A stretch of 64,000 bases of DNA from Acetobacter sp. 46_36 (GTDB taxonomy: Bacteria; Pseudomonadota; Alphaproteobacteria; RF32; CAG-239). The DNA is taken from the NCBI GenBank assembly GCA_001917135.1, contig MNTT01000013.1:186001-250000 (forward strand), given 5' to 3'. Every line of letters begins with the position of its first letter. Position 1 is the stretch's first letter. This document shows positions 41,885 to 50,360 of the stretch, one piece after another. The translations under genes and the position numbers were made by a program. A model generated the notes under the pieces. It ran no database searches. It worked only from the letters and a program-made list of their open reading frames with translations, and had not been told where the DNA came from.

Positions 41885-42694
41885 TTACGCACGCCGTCTG
41901 AAAGCTCTGACTATCTCTTTTACGCCGTCTATCTTTCTTTGTCTGACGTACATAAATATAATCTTTCCTGCGCCGGGCAGCCTAAAGAGCCGGTTCAGGG
42001 GTTCGTCATAAAACGACCATCCGTGTCTGGCGTGTTCAAGAAAGATGTCCCCTGCATTGGGCAGCTGGAAAATCTGAAGCTGGATATCAAAGCAGAGAGG
42101 CTTTCCAAGCTTGACATATTCCAGAAAAATTTTTCCCGCGTCGGGCAAGTCAAAGATTCTGACTTGAGCGCCGTAGCAGAGTTCATGCCTGTGTCTGACA
42201 TATTCAAGGAAGATTTTCCCTGCATCGGGCTGGTCGAACATTCTGACTTGGGCATCATAGCAGAGCCATCCGCCGCGTTTGACGGATTCCAGCATTATCT
42301 CGTCAGCGTAAGGCCGGTTGAGGATTTGGAGCTGGACTTTTTCCCGGAGGCCGTCTGGGTTGTGTTTGACGAATTCAAGAAAAATCTCTTTTGCGTCAGG
42401 CAGCTTAAACAGCCGGGGGAGAAACTTTACGTCGGGCAGTATGCCGTTTTTGGCGTATTCCAGCATAATTTCCGCCGTGTCGGATTTGGGCCAGAGGCGA
42501 AAGATGATGTACTCGACGCCGTAGCAGAGCAAGCCGCCGTGCCTGACATATTCGAGGAGGATTTTCTTTGCGCCGGGGCGCTTGAGTATCCGCCATTGCT
42601 CCATAGCTTCAAGCTCATGATTGCGTCTGACATATTCCAACATGTTTTCTGTTGCGTTTTCTTGAGAGAAGACGCCTAATGCTATTCTTTTCAT
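41885..42694 (-). CDS. helical-repeat protein, 269 aa
   Basis: Built almost entirely of about eight ~28-residue repeats with the pattern LPDAGKIFLEYVRHxxxLCYxAQVRIF; two neighbouring copies (about residues 150-205) are nearly identical. Each unit predicts two helices. The unit A-xx-IFLEYV-xx-x-L-xx-AQ-xx-IF lines up with EI-xx-YI-xx-H-x-L-xx-EAQ-xx-LI of the proteins at 5748 and 19976. The high similarity of adjacent units points to recent internal duplication. No signal peptide. Function unknown; probably protein binding. Confidence 0.72.
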   Translation of the reverse strand: MKRIALGVFSQENATENMLEYVRRNHELEAMEQWRILKRPGAKKILLEYVRHGGLLCYGVEYIIFRLWPKSDTAEIMLEYAKNGILPDVKFLPRLFKLPDAKEIFLEFVKHNPDGLREKVQLQILNRPYADEIMLESVKRGGWLCYDAQVRMFDQPDAGKIFLEYVRHRHELCYGAQVRIFDLPDAGKIFLEYVKLGKPLCFDIQLQIFQLPNAGDIFLEHARHGWSFYDEPLNRLFRLPGAGKIIFMYVRQRKIDGVKEIVRAFRRRA

Positions 42695-42885
42695 AAAAAT
42701 TTTAGATTAATTGTTCGACATAATTGTTTTCTTTATGAAAAAGGTATATCGCAAAGTTTTGCTAAATGCAAGCTTTTTTTGTCCTTTTTGTCTTTTTTGT
42801 GGCGGAGAGGTTGTGAGCGGTGCCAGCGGTACGGGCAGCGGCACGGGTATGGCGGCGTGCGACGGGAAGCGGTATTTGCCGCGCA

Positions 42886-42920
42886 TAAAAAATGCCGGGG
42901 TGCGGGGGCGTTCCGGCATT
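42886..42920 (-). terminator. terminator for the 42964-44163 gene
   Basis: AATGCCGG/CCGGCATT stem, 14-base loop, then six T residues on the minus strand. The rest of 42695-42963 holds nothing recognisable. Confidence 0.75.
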
Positions 42921-42963
42921 GCCGCATCGGCGGCGAAAAGGCGGGGATTAAGCCCGGTCAAGG

Positions 42964-44163
42964 CTAGTCCCGGCTGTCCTTATATTCCGCGTAGCGTTTA
43001 ACGAGCGTACGTATTTTGGCGGCGTCTTCCGGAACCATCGCGTAAAGCGGGATGGAAAACGGCGTGAACACGTTATGCCGGCACAGGTGCTGCATAAACG
43101 TCAGGCGGTATTCGGCGCCGGGAACGAGATGCAGGGCGATTATCGGACGGCGGGTCAGCCAGCCGGTATATTTTTCTTCGGCCAGCGCGACGTCGCTCCA
43201 TTTCAGGAAAGCGTTGTGGTCGATTTTTATCCCTTCGTTGGTTACGACGGCCAGCTTCTGCGGGAATATCAGCACGAAGACGACCGAGGCGAGAGCCGCG
43301 AGCGACAGCGCCATGACCACAGTCATAAAGACGACCAGCGCCCAGCTTGTGAACAGTCCGGCACAAAGCATACAGCGGGTCAGAACCCAAACCAGGCAGG
43401 CAATGGCGGCGTAAACCACCGTAAGCAGGATTATCTGGCGACGTTCGTAATAGAAGACTTCTTCTTCCGCGGAGTGGAGAATCTGTTTCAGTTTCTGTTT
43501 GATTTCGCGGGCGGCCTTTTTGGCGGCGGCAGTGGTGGCCTGCCTGATGCCGGCTGCGGCGGCTTTGGCGCCGACGGGCAGCTTTTTGACACGGGCAGAC
43601 ATTGTATCGGCGGGAGCTGTGGCGGCATCCGCAGCGGGGGCTGCATTTGCAGTTTTCGGGAATGCGCCGTTAAGCGCGGCGGCTTCCGCTTCCGCCCGGC
43701 GGGCAGCCTTTTTGGCCTTGGTCATCGCTTTTAGCGCCTTACGCGCTTTTGCCGTTGCTTTGAGGGCTTTTCTGGCAGCTTTCTGCGCTTCGGTCTCGGC
43801 GGCTTTTTCCACGGTTTTCAGCGTTGCCTCCAACGTGCGTTCGACGATTTTTTTCGGCGCGGCTTTGGCTGCGGCGGGAAGCTTTTTGATTTTTTCGCGC
43901 ACCGGGGCTCTGGACGCCGGGACGGGCACGGCATTGCCGGCAGCCGGGGAAAGCGCGTCGGACGAGCCTTCGGGGGGCAGCTGGGCTGCTGCTAAAGTCT
44001 CGCTTTCGGCCGCGGTTTCCGCCGTCGAAATCGAGGTTGCGGCGTGTGAGTGGGCTGCCGCCGGAATTGGGGCAGGGCGCGCGGGGGCTTTTTTCGGCGC
44101 TTTTTTCAACGCTGCTTTGGGTGCCTTGGGGGCAGCGGGTTTCTTTTTAACGGGTTTTGCCAT
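42964..44163 (-). CDS. Lys/Ala-rich membrane protein, 399 aa
   Basis: Residues 1-60 are Lys/Pro/Ala-rich like histone H1 or PhaF tails (KKPAAPKAPKAALKKAPKK in two pieces); residues 60-225 are Ala-rich with many ATKARKALKAMTKAKKAA-type basic helices. Two membrane segments follow (about 238-300) and then a ~95-residue soluble beta domain (IKIDHNAFLKWSDVALAEE, PIIALHLVPG) resembling bacterial PH-like/YdbS-type domains seen in small membrane proteins. The start at 44163 has GAAAGGATGAC at proper distance; the ATG at 44172 overlaps that site. The basic half may bind nucleic acid or polyphosphate at the membrane; this is inference. Confidence 0.6.
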   Translation of the reverse strand: MAKPVKKKPAAPKAPKAALKKAPKKAPARPAPIPAAAHSHAATSISTAETAAESETLAAAQLPPEGSSDALSPAAGNAVPVPASRAPVREKIKKLPAAAKAAPKKIVERTLEATLKTVEKAAETEAQKAARKALKATAKARKALKAMTKAKKAARRAEAEAAALNGAFPKTANAAPAADAATAPADTMSARVKKLPVGAKAAAAGIRQATTAAAKKAAREIKQKLKQILHSAEEEVFYYERRQIILLTVVYAAIACLVWVLTRCMLCAGLFTSWALVVFMTVVMALSLAALASVVFVLIFPQKLAVVTNEGIKIDHNAFLKWSDVALAEEKYTGWLTRRPIIALHLVPGAEYRLTFMQHLCRHNVFTPFSIPLYAMVPEDAAKIRTLVKRYAEYKDSRD

Positions 44164-44720
44164 TTTTGTCATCCTTTCAAAAAACAGATTTGCCGTTATG
44201 ATAGCACGGAGAGGGTTAATGCCGGGTTAACGTGCGGTTCGGACGGAGGGGCGGGGGGGAAATTTGCGGAGCAAGGGGCTGGGAAAGGGAGGCGTGGGGG
44301 GAAGTTTGCCGGAGCAAGGGGTTGGGAATGGGAGGCGTGGGAAGGGCGGGGGAAGATATGGCGCGGCAACAGAGGGGGTGTGTTGCGGGCGAAGGGGAGA
44401 TGAGAGGGCGATACGGCGCGGAGGGAGTAGCGCGGGGAATGGCGCGGGCGGGGAAAATGCGGTTGCGGAATTTATTTGGTCGTTTTTTTTCATATACTTT
44501 AGGATATGTTATTTGTCAATTTTTTCTTTAAAATATAAACAGTTAAAAAAATTAACCGGGGAAGAAAACTGCTGAATTAAAACGACCGTTTAAAATCCTC
44601 AACCACCGTCTATCTTTTTTGGGATTAAAACTCTTGATTTTCCTCAAAGAAGCAGATGATGAAACCGCTGAAATTAAATCGTTTAATATACGCAACAGGA
44701 ACTTAAGGAAGGAAAATCGC
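44164..44720. other. gene-free spacer before the autotransporter
   Basis: GC-rich GGGAGGCGTGGGAAG-type repeats (44245-44400), then AT-rich DNA (44480-44720) with a candidate promoter TTGTCA (44513) and TATAAA (44534), spacer 15. No gene is supported. Confidence 0.45.
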
Positions 44721-47702
44721 ATGAGCAGAAAGATTGGTTTGGCATTAATGGTCGCGGCTGGTTTGCCGGTATGTGCGGCGCGGGCGGCAGAGGTTAGCAG
44801 CGGTGCGGAGTTTGCCGCGGCGCTGGCGAGCGGAGACGAAAGTATTACTCTTAATCAAGATATCAGCATTACGGAAACTGACGGGATAGACAAGCTTGTC
44901 GGAACAGATGTCGTTATTGACGGCCAGGGCAATGCTATTTCCAATAATGGCAGCAAAAGCGTTTTTTATGTAAGAAAAGGGGAAAAGCTGACACTGAAAA
45001 ATATCGGGAATGGCTATCGGGTTGCAGAAGAAAAGCCTGTTACGGGAAATTTTGTTGAATTTATCGATGTTGACGGCAGGACGAAATATGCGGTTGCGGA
45101 CAAGAGTTTCAATGGTTTTGCCGGGAACGTGACAAGCGAGGAAGGGGGAGGCACAGTTTCTCTGGGGGGAATGCTTAACGAAGGAACGGCAGATGTCGTT
45201 AATACAGTTTTCTATAATGACAACGGTTCGCATGCGGTAATTTATAATTCGGGTGAGATGAGCATCAAAAGTACGGCTTTTATAGGTAATAAAAACGAAA
45301 ACGGGAGTGCTCTTGATAATACCGGGTATATTTCTCAGATTGCCGATAGCGCTTTTATTAAAAATTCCGGCGGCTGGGCTGGTGGAGCGATTAATAACTA
45401 CGGCGAAATTGACGGTATTGACGGTACTTTTGTTGAAAACAGCACTTTCAGGTATGGCGGTGCAATTTTTAATCAAGGACAGATAAAAGATATTGCGGGG
45501 AATTTTATCGGAAATACATCTGATTCCGGCGGGGCAATTAGAAATAACATGACAATAGGGCAAATTTCCGCTTCTTTTATCAATAATGTTTCCGAGAGCA
45601 ACGGCGGGGCAATTTATAATAACGGCAATCTCAGTAAAATTAGCAACAGCGAGTTCAGGAATAACGGCGGAAAAAACGGCGGTGCGATTTTTCTGGCAAG
45701 CAGAGCTGAACAGCTGGAGGTTGAGAATACCAATTTTGTTGGAAACAATGCTGAAGACGGCGGTGCAATTTCAAATATCAGCAATTATGGCGTTTCTGTT
45801 AAAAGCAGCAGATTTGAGAACAATTCGGCCAAATATGGCGGAGCGATATCTGACTGGGTTTCCGGATCTGAGATGAGCGTGGCGAACAGTGCTTTTATCG
45901 CCAATAAGGGGGCGTTAGGCGGGGCTGTTGCCGTGTGGGAAACAGCAGCAAACAAAATACTTATTTCCGGTTCAGAGTTTGAACGCAATGAGAGTCAGAT
46001 GGGCGGGGCTATTTTTAATCGTGGCGACGGCATGGTTGTTGAAAACAGTTCTTTTAAAGGCAATACGGTTTCTTCTGCCGGCGGAGCCATTTATTCTGAA
46101 GGCGATTTGACTGTTCGTGCGGACGGCGGTGTTTCTGTCTTTTCAGGCAATACGGCTAACGGCGAAAGCAACGCTGTATATATGGTCGAAGGAAAAACAT
46201 TGTTGCTGGAGGCAAAAAACGATGGAAAAATCGTGTCTGACGACGGTTTTACGGGTAGCGAAGACGGCTGGACGCTGGTTCTGTCCGGTGATGACAGCGG
46301 GGAAATTACCTTAAACGGGGAGATTAAAAACGCAGAGATTGTCAGCGGAATTGCCAAAGGAAACGGTTTGACAGGTATTGCTGATGCAGCTGTTACCAAT
46401 ATTGCCGGCGGAAACCTTATCGGCAACGGAACGAACTCGCTTGCCATGAATGGCGGTTTGGTGAATATTCAGTCGCTGGGGTTTGAGCGGCTGCAGTTGA
46501 AAAATCTGGCTCTGAACGGAGGCAAGCTGGATATTTACAATGTGAATGTGGATTTGGAAAACGTGAAAATGGGCGAGATGAGTGCCGAAGAGGTTTCGGG
46601 CGATTTGGCGCTGGTGGAGGTCAAGTCGCTGGACGTTTTGTCGGACGGCGAGGCGGAAACGACGCACGTTATGTTTGCCGATAACAATATTTTGGCGGGA
46701 CAGGTGGCTTCGCAAATTGCCGAGAGCGCCGGTCCGGTTTACAATTATGACGTCGAATATCTGCCCGAGAACGGAGAATTTACGTTTACGCGGCGGGAAC
46801 GGAAAGACAAATTCAATCCGGAAGTTTTGGAATCCGGCATGGCGGTTGTTGCGTCTATCGGCGTGCTGAACGATGAAATTTACAGCCGGGTGCTTGCAGA
46901 CGCAGACCGGACGGCGTTTCGCAAGGGCGCGGCAGAGGCCGGAGGCGGCGCGTGGGTCAAGCCGTTTGCCTCGTCTGACGATTTGGAGTTTAAGAATTAT
47001 CACGGCGCGGACGCGCGGTTTAACGGCGTGATAGCCGGTGCGGACAGCCGCGTCAAAACATACGGCAACGGCGTGGCGGCGGTTTATTCGGCATACGGGG
47101 CATACGCAGACGGCGAGGCCGAGTTTGCCGCCGGAAAGATTGAACAGAATGTCTGGTATCTGGGAGCCGGGGCGAATTTCTATAAAGGCAGCGCCTTTTG
47201 GGGAATTACCGCGAATGCCGGATATGCCCGCAAAAAAGCCAATGATTTTGACAAGAACGGCAAGTTTGACGCCTGGCTCGGCGGTATCGGCGCCAAATTC
47301 GGATATAATTGCGTCTTGGGCAATGGGTGGACGGTGCAGCCGAACTTCTATGCCACATACACTTATGCCGATGCCGAAGATTATACGACCGGCAAAAATG
47401 CGGAAGTCGCGTTTGACGGACTGTCAATGTACGAGCTGGCGCCGGGGCTGAAGATTGAAAAGGCGTTTAATGACGAGCTGCAGGTTTATGCCAAAGGGCG
47501 GTATGTCTATACCGGAACCGGACTCCAGCACGTTACCGCGAACGGCGTTCACCTTCCGGATATGGAAATTGAGCCTTATGCCGAATACGGCCTGGGTTTT
47601 GAGAGCAGCAACGGCGACGCTTCGCTTTTTGCCGAGGTGATGCGCCGGGACGGCGGGCGTACAGGCTGGAACGGGCTTGCCGGGCTGAAAATCAATTTCT
47701 GA
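44721..47702 (+). CDS. Pmp-like autotransporter (type Va secretion)
   Basis: 993 aa. Signal peptide 1-23 (ends ARAAEV). The passenger (about 25-590) is a right-handed beta-helix with many GGAI-x-N and FxxN motifs (GGAIFNQG, GGAIYNNG, GGAISDW), the hallmark of chlamydial Pmp-like adhesins. A linker follows, then a C-terminal autotransporter barrel (about 715-993) ending GLKINF with the terminal Phe. A GGAAGG site supports the start. The passenger DNA is clearly more AT-rich than the barrel DNA and the neighbours. Likely a surface adhesin. Confidence 0.9.
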   Translation: MSRKIGLALMVAAGLPVCAARAAEVSSGAEFAAALASGDESITLNQDISITETDGIDKLVGTDVVIDGQGNAISNNGSKSVFYVRKGEKLTLKNIGNGYRVAEEKPVTGNFVEFIDVDGRTKYAVADKSFNGFAGNVTSEEGGGTVSLGGMLNEGTADVVNTVFYNDNGSHAVIYNSGEMSIKSTAFIGNKNENGSALDNTGYISQIADSAFIKNSGGWAGGAINNYGEIDGIDGTFVENSTFRYGGAIFNQGQIKDIAGNFIGNTSDSGGAIRNNMTIGQISASFINNVSESNGGAIYNNGNLSKISNSEFRNNGGKNGGAIFLASRAEQLEVENTNFVGNNAEDGGAISNISNYGVSVKSSRFENNSAKYGGAISDWVSGSEMSVANSAFIANKGALGGAVAVWETAANKILISGSEFERNESQMGGAIFNRGDGMVVENSSFKGNTVSSAGGAIYSEGDLTVRADGGVSVFSGNTANGESNAVYMVEGKTLLLEAKNDGKIVSDDGFTGSEDGWTLVLSGDDSGEITLNGEIKNAEIVSGIAKGNGLTGIADAAVTNIAGGNLIGNGTNSLAMNGGLVNIQSLGFERLQLKNLALNGGKLDIYNVNVDLENVKMGEMSAEEVSGDLALVEVKSLDVLSDGEAETTHVMFADNNILAGQVASQIAESAGPVYNYDVEYLPENGEFTFTRRERKDKFNPEVLESGMAVVASIGVLNDEIYSRVLADADRTAFRKGAAEAGGGAWVKPFASSDDLEFKNYHGADARFNGVIAGADSRVKTYGNGVAAVYSAYGAYADGEAEFAAGKIEQNVWYLGAGANFYKGSAFWGITANAGYARKKANDFDKNGKFDAWLGGIGAKFGYNCVLGNGWTVQPNFYATYTYADAEDYTTGKNAEVAFDGLSMYELAPGLKIEKAFNDELQVYAKGRYVYTGTGLQHVTANGVHLPDMEIEPYAEYGLGFESSNGDASLFAEVMRRDGGRTGWNGLAGLKINF

Positions 47703-47722
47703 CGTTGTGCAGGATTGTGTTT

Positions 47723-47760
47723 AACGCCGTGTTTCGGGAGGGGTCGGGCACGGCGTTTTT
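47723..47760 (+). terminator. terminator after the autotransporter
   Basis: AACGCCGTG/CACGGCGTT 9-bp stem, 17-base loop, TTTTT. Confidence 0.75.
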
Positions 47761-47945
47761 GCGGTCGGGAAACTGCCGGCCGGGTTGGCGGGCACTTTTG
47801 ATGTGGCGCTGGCGGGCGATATGGCGCTGGCGGCGGATATGGCGCGGGCGGTGGATATGGTGCGGGCGGGCGGTGCGGCTCGTTGGGGGCGGGCACGGCG
47901 TTTTGCGGGCGGCAGCGGAAATGTGGGAAAAATGCGGTGAAAAGC

Positions 47946-47974
47946 TTGACAGGCGGCGGGCGGGGGCGTATATT
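47946..47974 (+). promoter_or_regulatory. promoter for pgi
   Basis: TTGACA, 17-base GC-only spacer, TATATT; leader about 150 bases. Confidence 0.75.
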
Positions 47975-48129
47975 CCGGGCATTAACGCGATGGCCGGCGG
48001 CGCGGGCGGCTGCGGCGGTGCATACGGAGCGAGGGCAACGGGGCACGGGCGGCGGCGCTGCAGTGGGCGAAACGTTCACGGGCGCTGGAGCCGGAGCGAT
48101 GACATACTTGATTTTTAGGAGGCTACATT

Positions 48130-49869
48130 ATGGCAGTATCTGATGCCGTGGCGGCGCTGCTCACCGAGTACAAGCGTTTTGCCGGAACCGAAATGAATGA
48201 CCTGTTTGCCGCGGACGGCGAGCGGGCGCAAAAATATACCCTGACGCTCGGGGATCTGACCTACGACTATTCCAAAAACCGTTTTGACGCCGGCGTGCTG
48301 GAGGCGCTGTTTAATCTGGCGCGCGAGCATAATTTAAAGGACCGGATTGAGGATATGTTTACGGGCAAGAAAATCAACGTTACCGAAAACCGCGCGGTGC
48401 TGCATACGGCGCTGCGCAATTTTTCGGGCAGGCCGGTAACGGTCGACGGCGTTGACGTTATGCCGGAAATCCTGCGCGTGCAGGCGAAGATGAAAGAATT
48501 TTCGGACGCGGTGCGCAGCGGGGCGTTTAAGGGCGCAACGGGCAAAAAGCTCACCAACATCGTCAACATCGGCATCGGCGGGTCGGATCTGGGGCCGTAT
48601 ATGGTAACGGCGGCGCTCAAGAAATACTGGGCGAAAGACATCAACTGCTACTTTATCTCCAACATTGACGGCACGGCGTGTGCGGAAGTTTTGGGGCAGG
48701 TTAACCCGGAGGAAACGCTGTTTATCGTCGCGTCCAAGACCTTTACGACGATTGAAACGCTGACCAACGCGCGCACCTGCCGCGACTGGCTGGTCAAAGC
48801 GCTGGGCGAGGCGGCGGTTGCCAACCACTTTGTCGCGCTTTCGACGAACGCCAAGGCGGTGGCGGAATTCGGCATTGACGTCAACAATATGTTTGAGTTC
48901 TGGGATTTCGTCGGCGGGCGTTACTCCCTGTGGTCGGCTATCGGGCTTTCCATTGCGATTGCAGTCGGGTACGAGAATTTTCACGAGCTTTTGCGCGGCG
49001 CCGAGGCGATGGACAACCATTTCCGTACCGCGCCGCTGGAGCAGAACATTCCGGTGATTATGGCGCTGCTGGGGATTTGGTACAACGACTATTACAATAT
49101 CCACCGGTATGCGGTGATTCCGTATGACCAGTATTTGAAGTTCCTGCCGGCGTATCTGCAACAGCTCGACATGGAGAGCAACGGCAAGTCGGTGCGGCTC
49201 GACAACCGCAAAATTACCGATTACGCGACGGGGCCGGCGCTGTTCGGCGGGGCGGGCACCGATGTGCAGCATTCGTTCTTCCAGCTTCTGCACCAGGGAA
49301 CCGAGCCGGTGCCGGTAGACTTTATCATTCCGGCGGTGTCGCACAACGAAATCGGCAAGCATCACGAAATTCTGCTCGCCAACGTTTTGGCGCAGGCGGA
49401 GGCGCTGATGAAAGGCAAGACGCCCGACGAGGCGGCGGCGGAACTGCGCGCTGCGGGCAAGGACGAAGCGGCGATTGAGAAACTCAAGCTCAACAAGAGC
49501 TTTGACGGCAACCGCCCGTCCAATATGTTCCTGCTGAAGAAGATTACGCCGTATGCGCTCGGCATGCTGATTGCGATGTATGAGCATAAGGTTTATACGC
49601 AGGGCGTGATTTGGGAGATTGATTCGTTTGACCAGTGGGGTGTCGAGCTTGGCAAGCAGCTGGCGTTGAAGATTTTGCCGGAGCTTGAGGGCAGCGCGGC
49701 GCAAAACGGCGGCGCGGGAGCGGCTCGGAACGGAACTGCGGCAGCCGGCCAATGCGGGGCGGCGTCTCAGTGCGCGGCGCCGAGACATGACGGGTCAACG
49801 AGCGCCCTGATTGAAAAGGTACGGGCCTTGCGGGCAGAAGCCGGAGCCGGTGCCGAAAAAGCGGCATAG
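48130..49869 (+). CDS. pgi: glucose-6-phosphate isomerase
   Basis: 579 aa. Interconverts glucose-6-P and fructose-6-P. Signatures: NIGIGGSDLGPYMV (about residues 142-155), the SIS motif VASKTFTTIETLTNA (196-210), the GGRYSLWSAIGL segment, and GTDVQHSFFQLLHQGTEPVP, and the catalytic KSFDGNRPS region. The C-terminus carries an extra ~35-residue Gly/Ala/Gln/Cys-rich stretch (about 520-555) before the final helix (LIEKVRALR), again a low-complexity insertion between conserved parts. The ribosome site is TAGGAGG. Monocistronic with own promoter and terminator. Confidence 0.95.
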   Translation: MAVSDAVAALLTEYKRFAGTEMNDLFAADGERAQKYTLTLGDLTYDYSKNRFDAGVLEALFNLAREHNLKDRIEDMFTGKKINVTENRAVLHTALRNFSGRPVTVDGVDVMPEILRVQAKMKEFSDAVRSGAFKGATGKKLTNIVNIGIGGSDLGPYMVTAALKKYWAKDINCYFISNIDGTACAEVLGQVNPEETLFIVASKTFTTIETLTNARTCRDWLVKALGEAAVANHFVALSTNAKAVAEFGIDVNNMFEFWDFVGGRYSLWSAIGLSIAIAVGYENFHELLRGAEAMDNHFRTAPLEQNIPVIMALLGIWYNDYYNIHRYAVIPYDQYLKFLPAYLQQLDMESNGKSVRLDNRKITDYATGPALFGGAGTDVQHSFFQLLHQGTEPVPVDFIIPAVSHNEIGKHHEILLANVLAQAEALMKGKTPDEAAAELRAAGKDEAAIEKLKLNKSFDGNRPSNMFLLKKITPYALGMLIAMYEHKVYTQGVIWEIDSFDQWGVELGKQLALKILPELEGSAAQNGGAGAARNGTAAAGQCGAASQCAAPRHDGSTSALIEKVRALRAEAGAGAEKAA

Positions 49870-49905
49870 AAACAGCGTACCGGATGACGGGAGCAGGCTA
49901 TAAAA

Positions 49906-49941
49906 AAAACAGGAGCGTCTTGCGGGCGCTTCTGTTTTTTT
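49906..49941 (+). terminator. terminator after pgi
   Basis: ACAGGAGCG/CGCTTCTGT stem (one G-U), followed by seven T residues. Confidence 0.8.
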
Positions 49942-49967
49942 GTGTTTTACAGCCGGGGCGTAATTTC

Positions 49968-49996
49968 TTGTCAAATGTCATGGTCTGCATTATTCA
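49968..49996 (+). promoter_or_regulatory. candidate promoter upstream of mutL
   Basis: TTGTCA, 17-base spacer, TATTCA, 365 bases before mutL. Confidence 0.4.
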
Positions 49997-50204
49997 GAAT
50001 TTTTAATTTGCTGATGCGGCGTGCAGCGTGTTTTTGTCTGTTTGTCACTACTTTTTACGGGGTCTGGGGAGCAGGCGGAGGGGCGCGGGAGGTGATGAGG
50101 CGCGGCGGGTTGTGGACATCTCAAAAACATATTGCGGCGTTGGGGCGGGGCACGCTATACTGCTCTTAAGTTAAGCAGGCAGCCGGCGGAAGCGCCGGGC
50201 ACGG

Positions 50205-50335
50205 GTGCGGTACGACCGGGGTACGGGCTGAGTACGGCCGGGTACGGGCTGAGTACGGCCGGGTATGGGTGCGGTACGACCGGGTATGGGCTGGGTACGG
50301 CCGGGTATGGGCTGGGTACGGCCGGGGCTGCCGAA
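50205..50335. repeat. ~22-bp GTACGGCCGGGTA tandem repeat before mutL
   Basis: About six units of GGGTACGGGCTGAGTACGGCC and variants (GGGTATGGGCTG, GGTGCGGTACGACC). Confidence 0.85.
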
Positions 50336-50360
50336 GTTGTTGAAGAAAGGAACGCGTACT

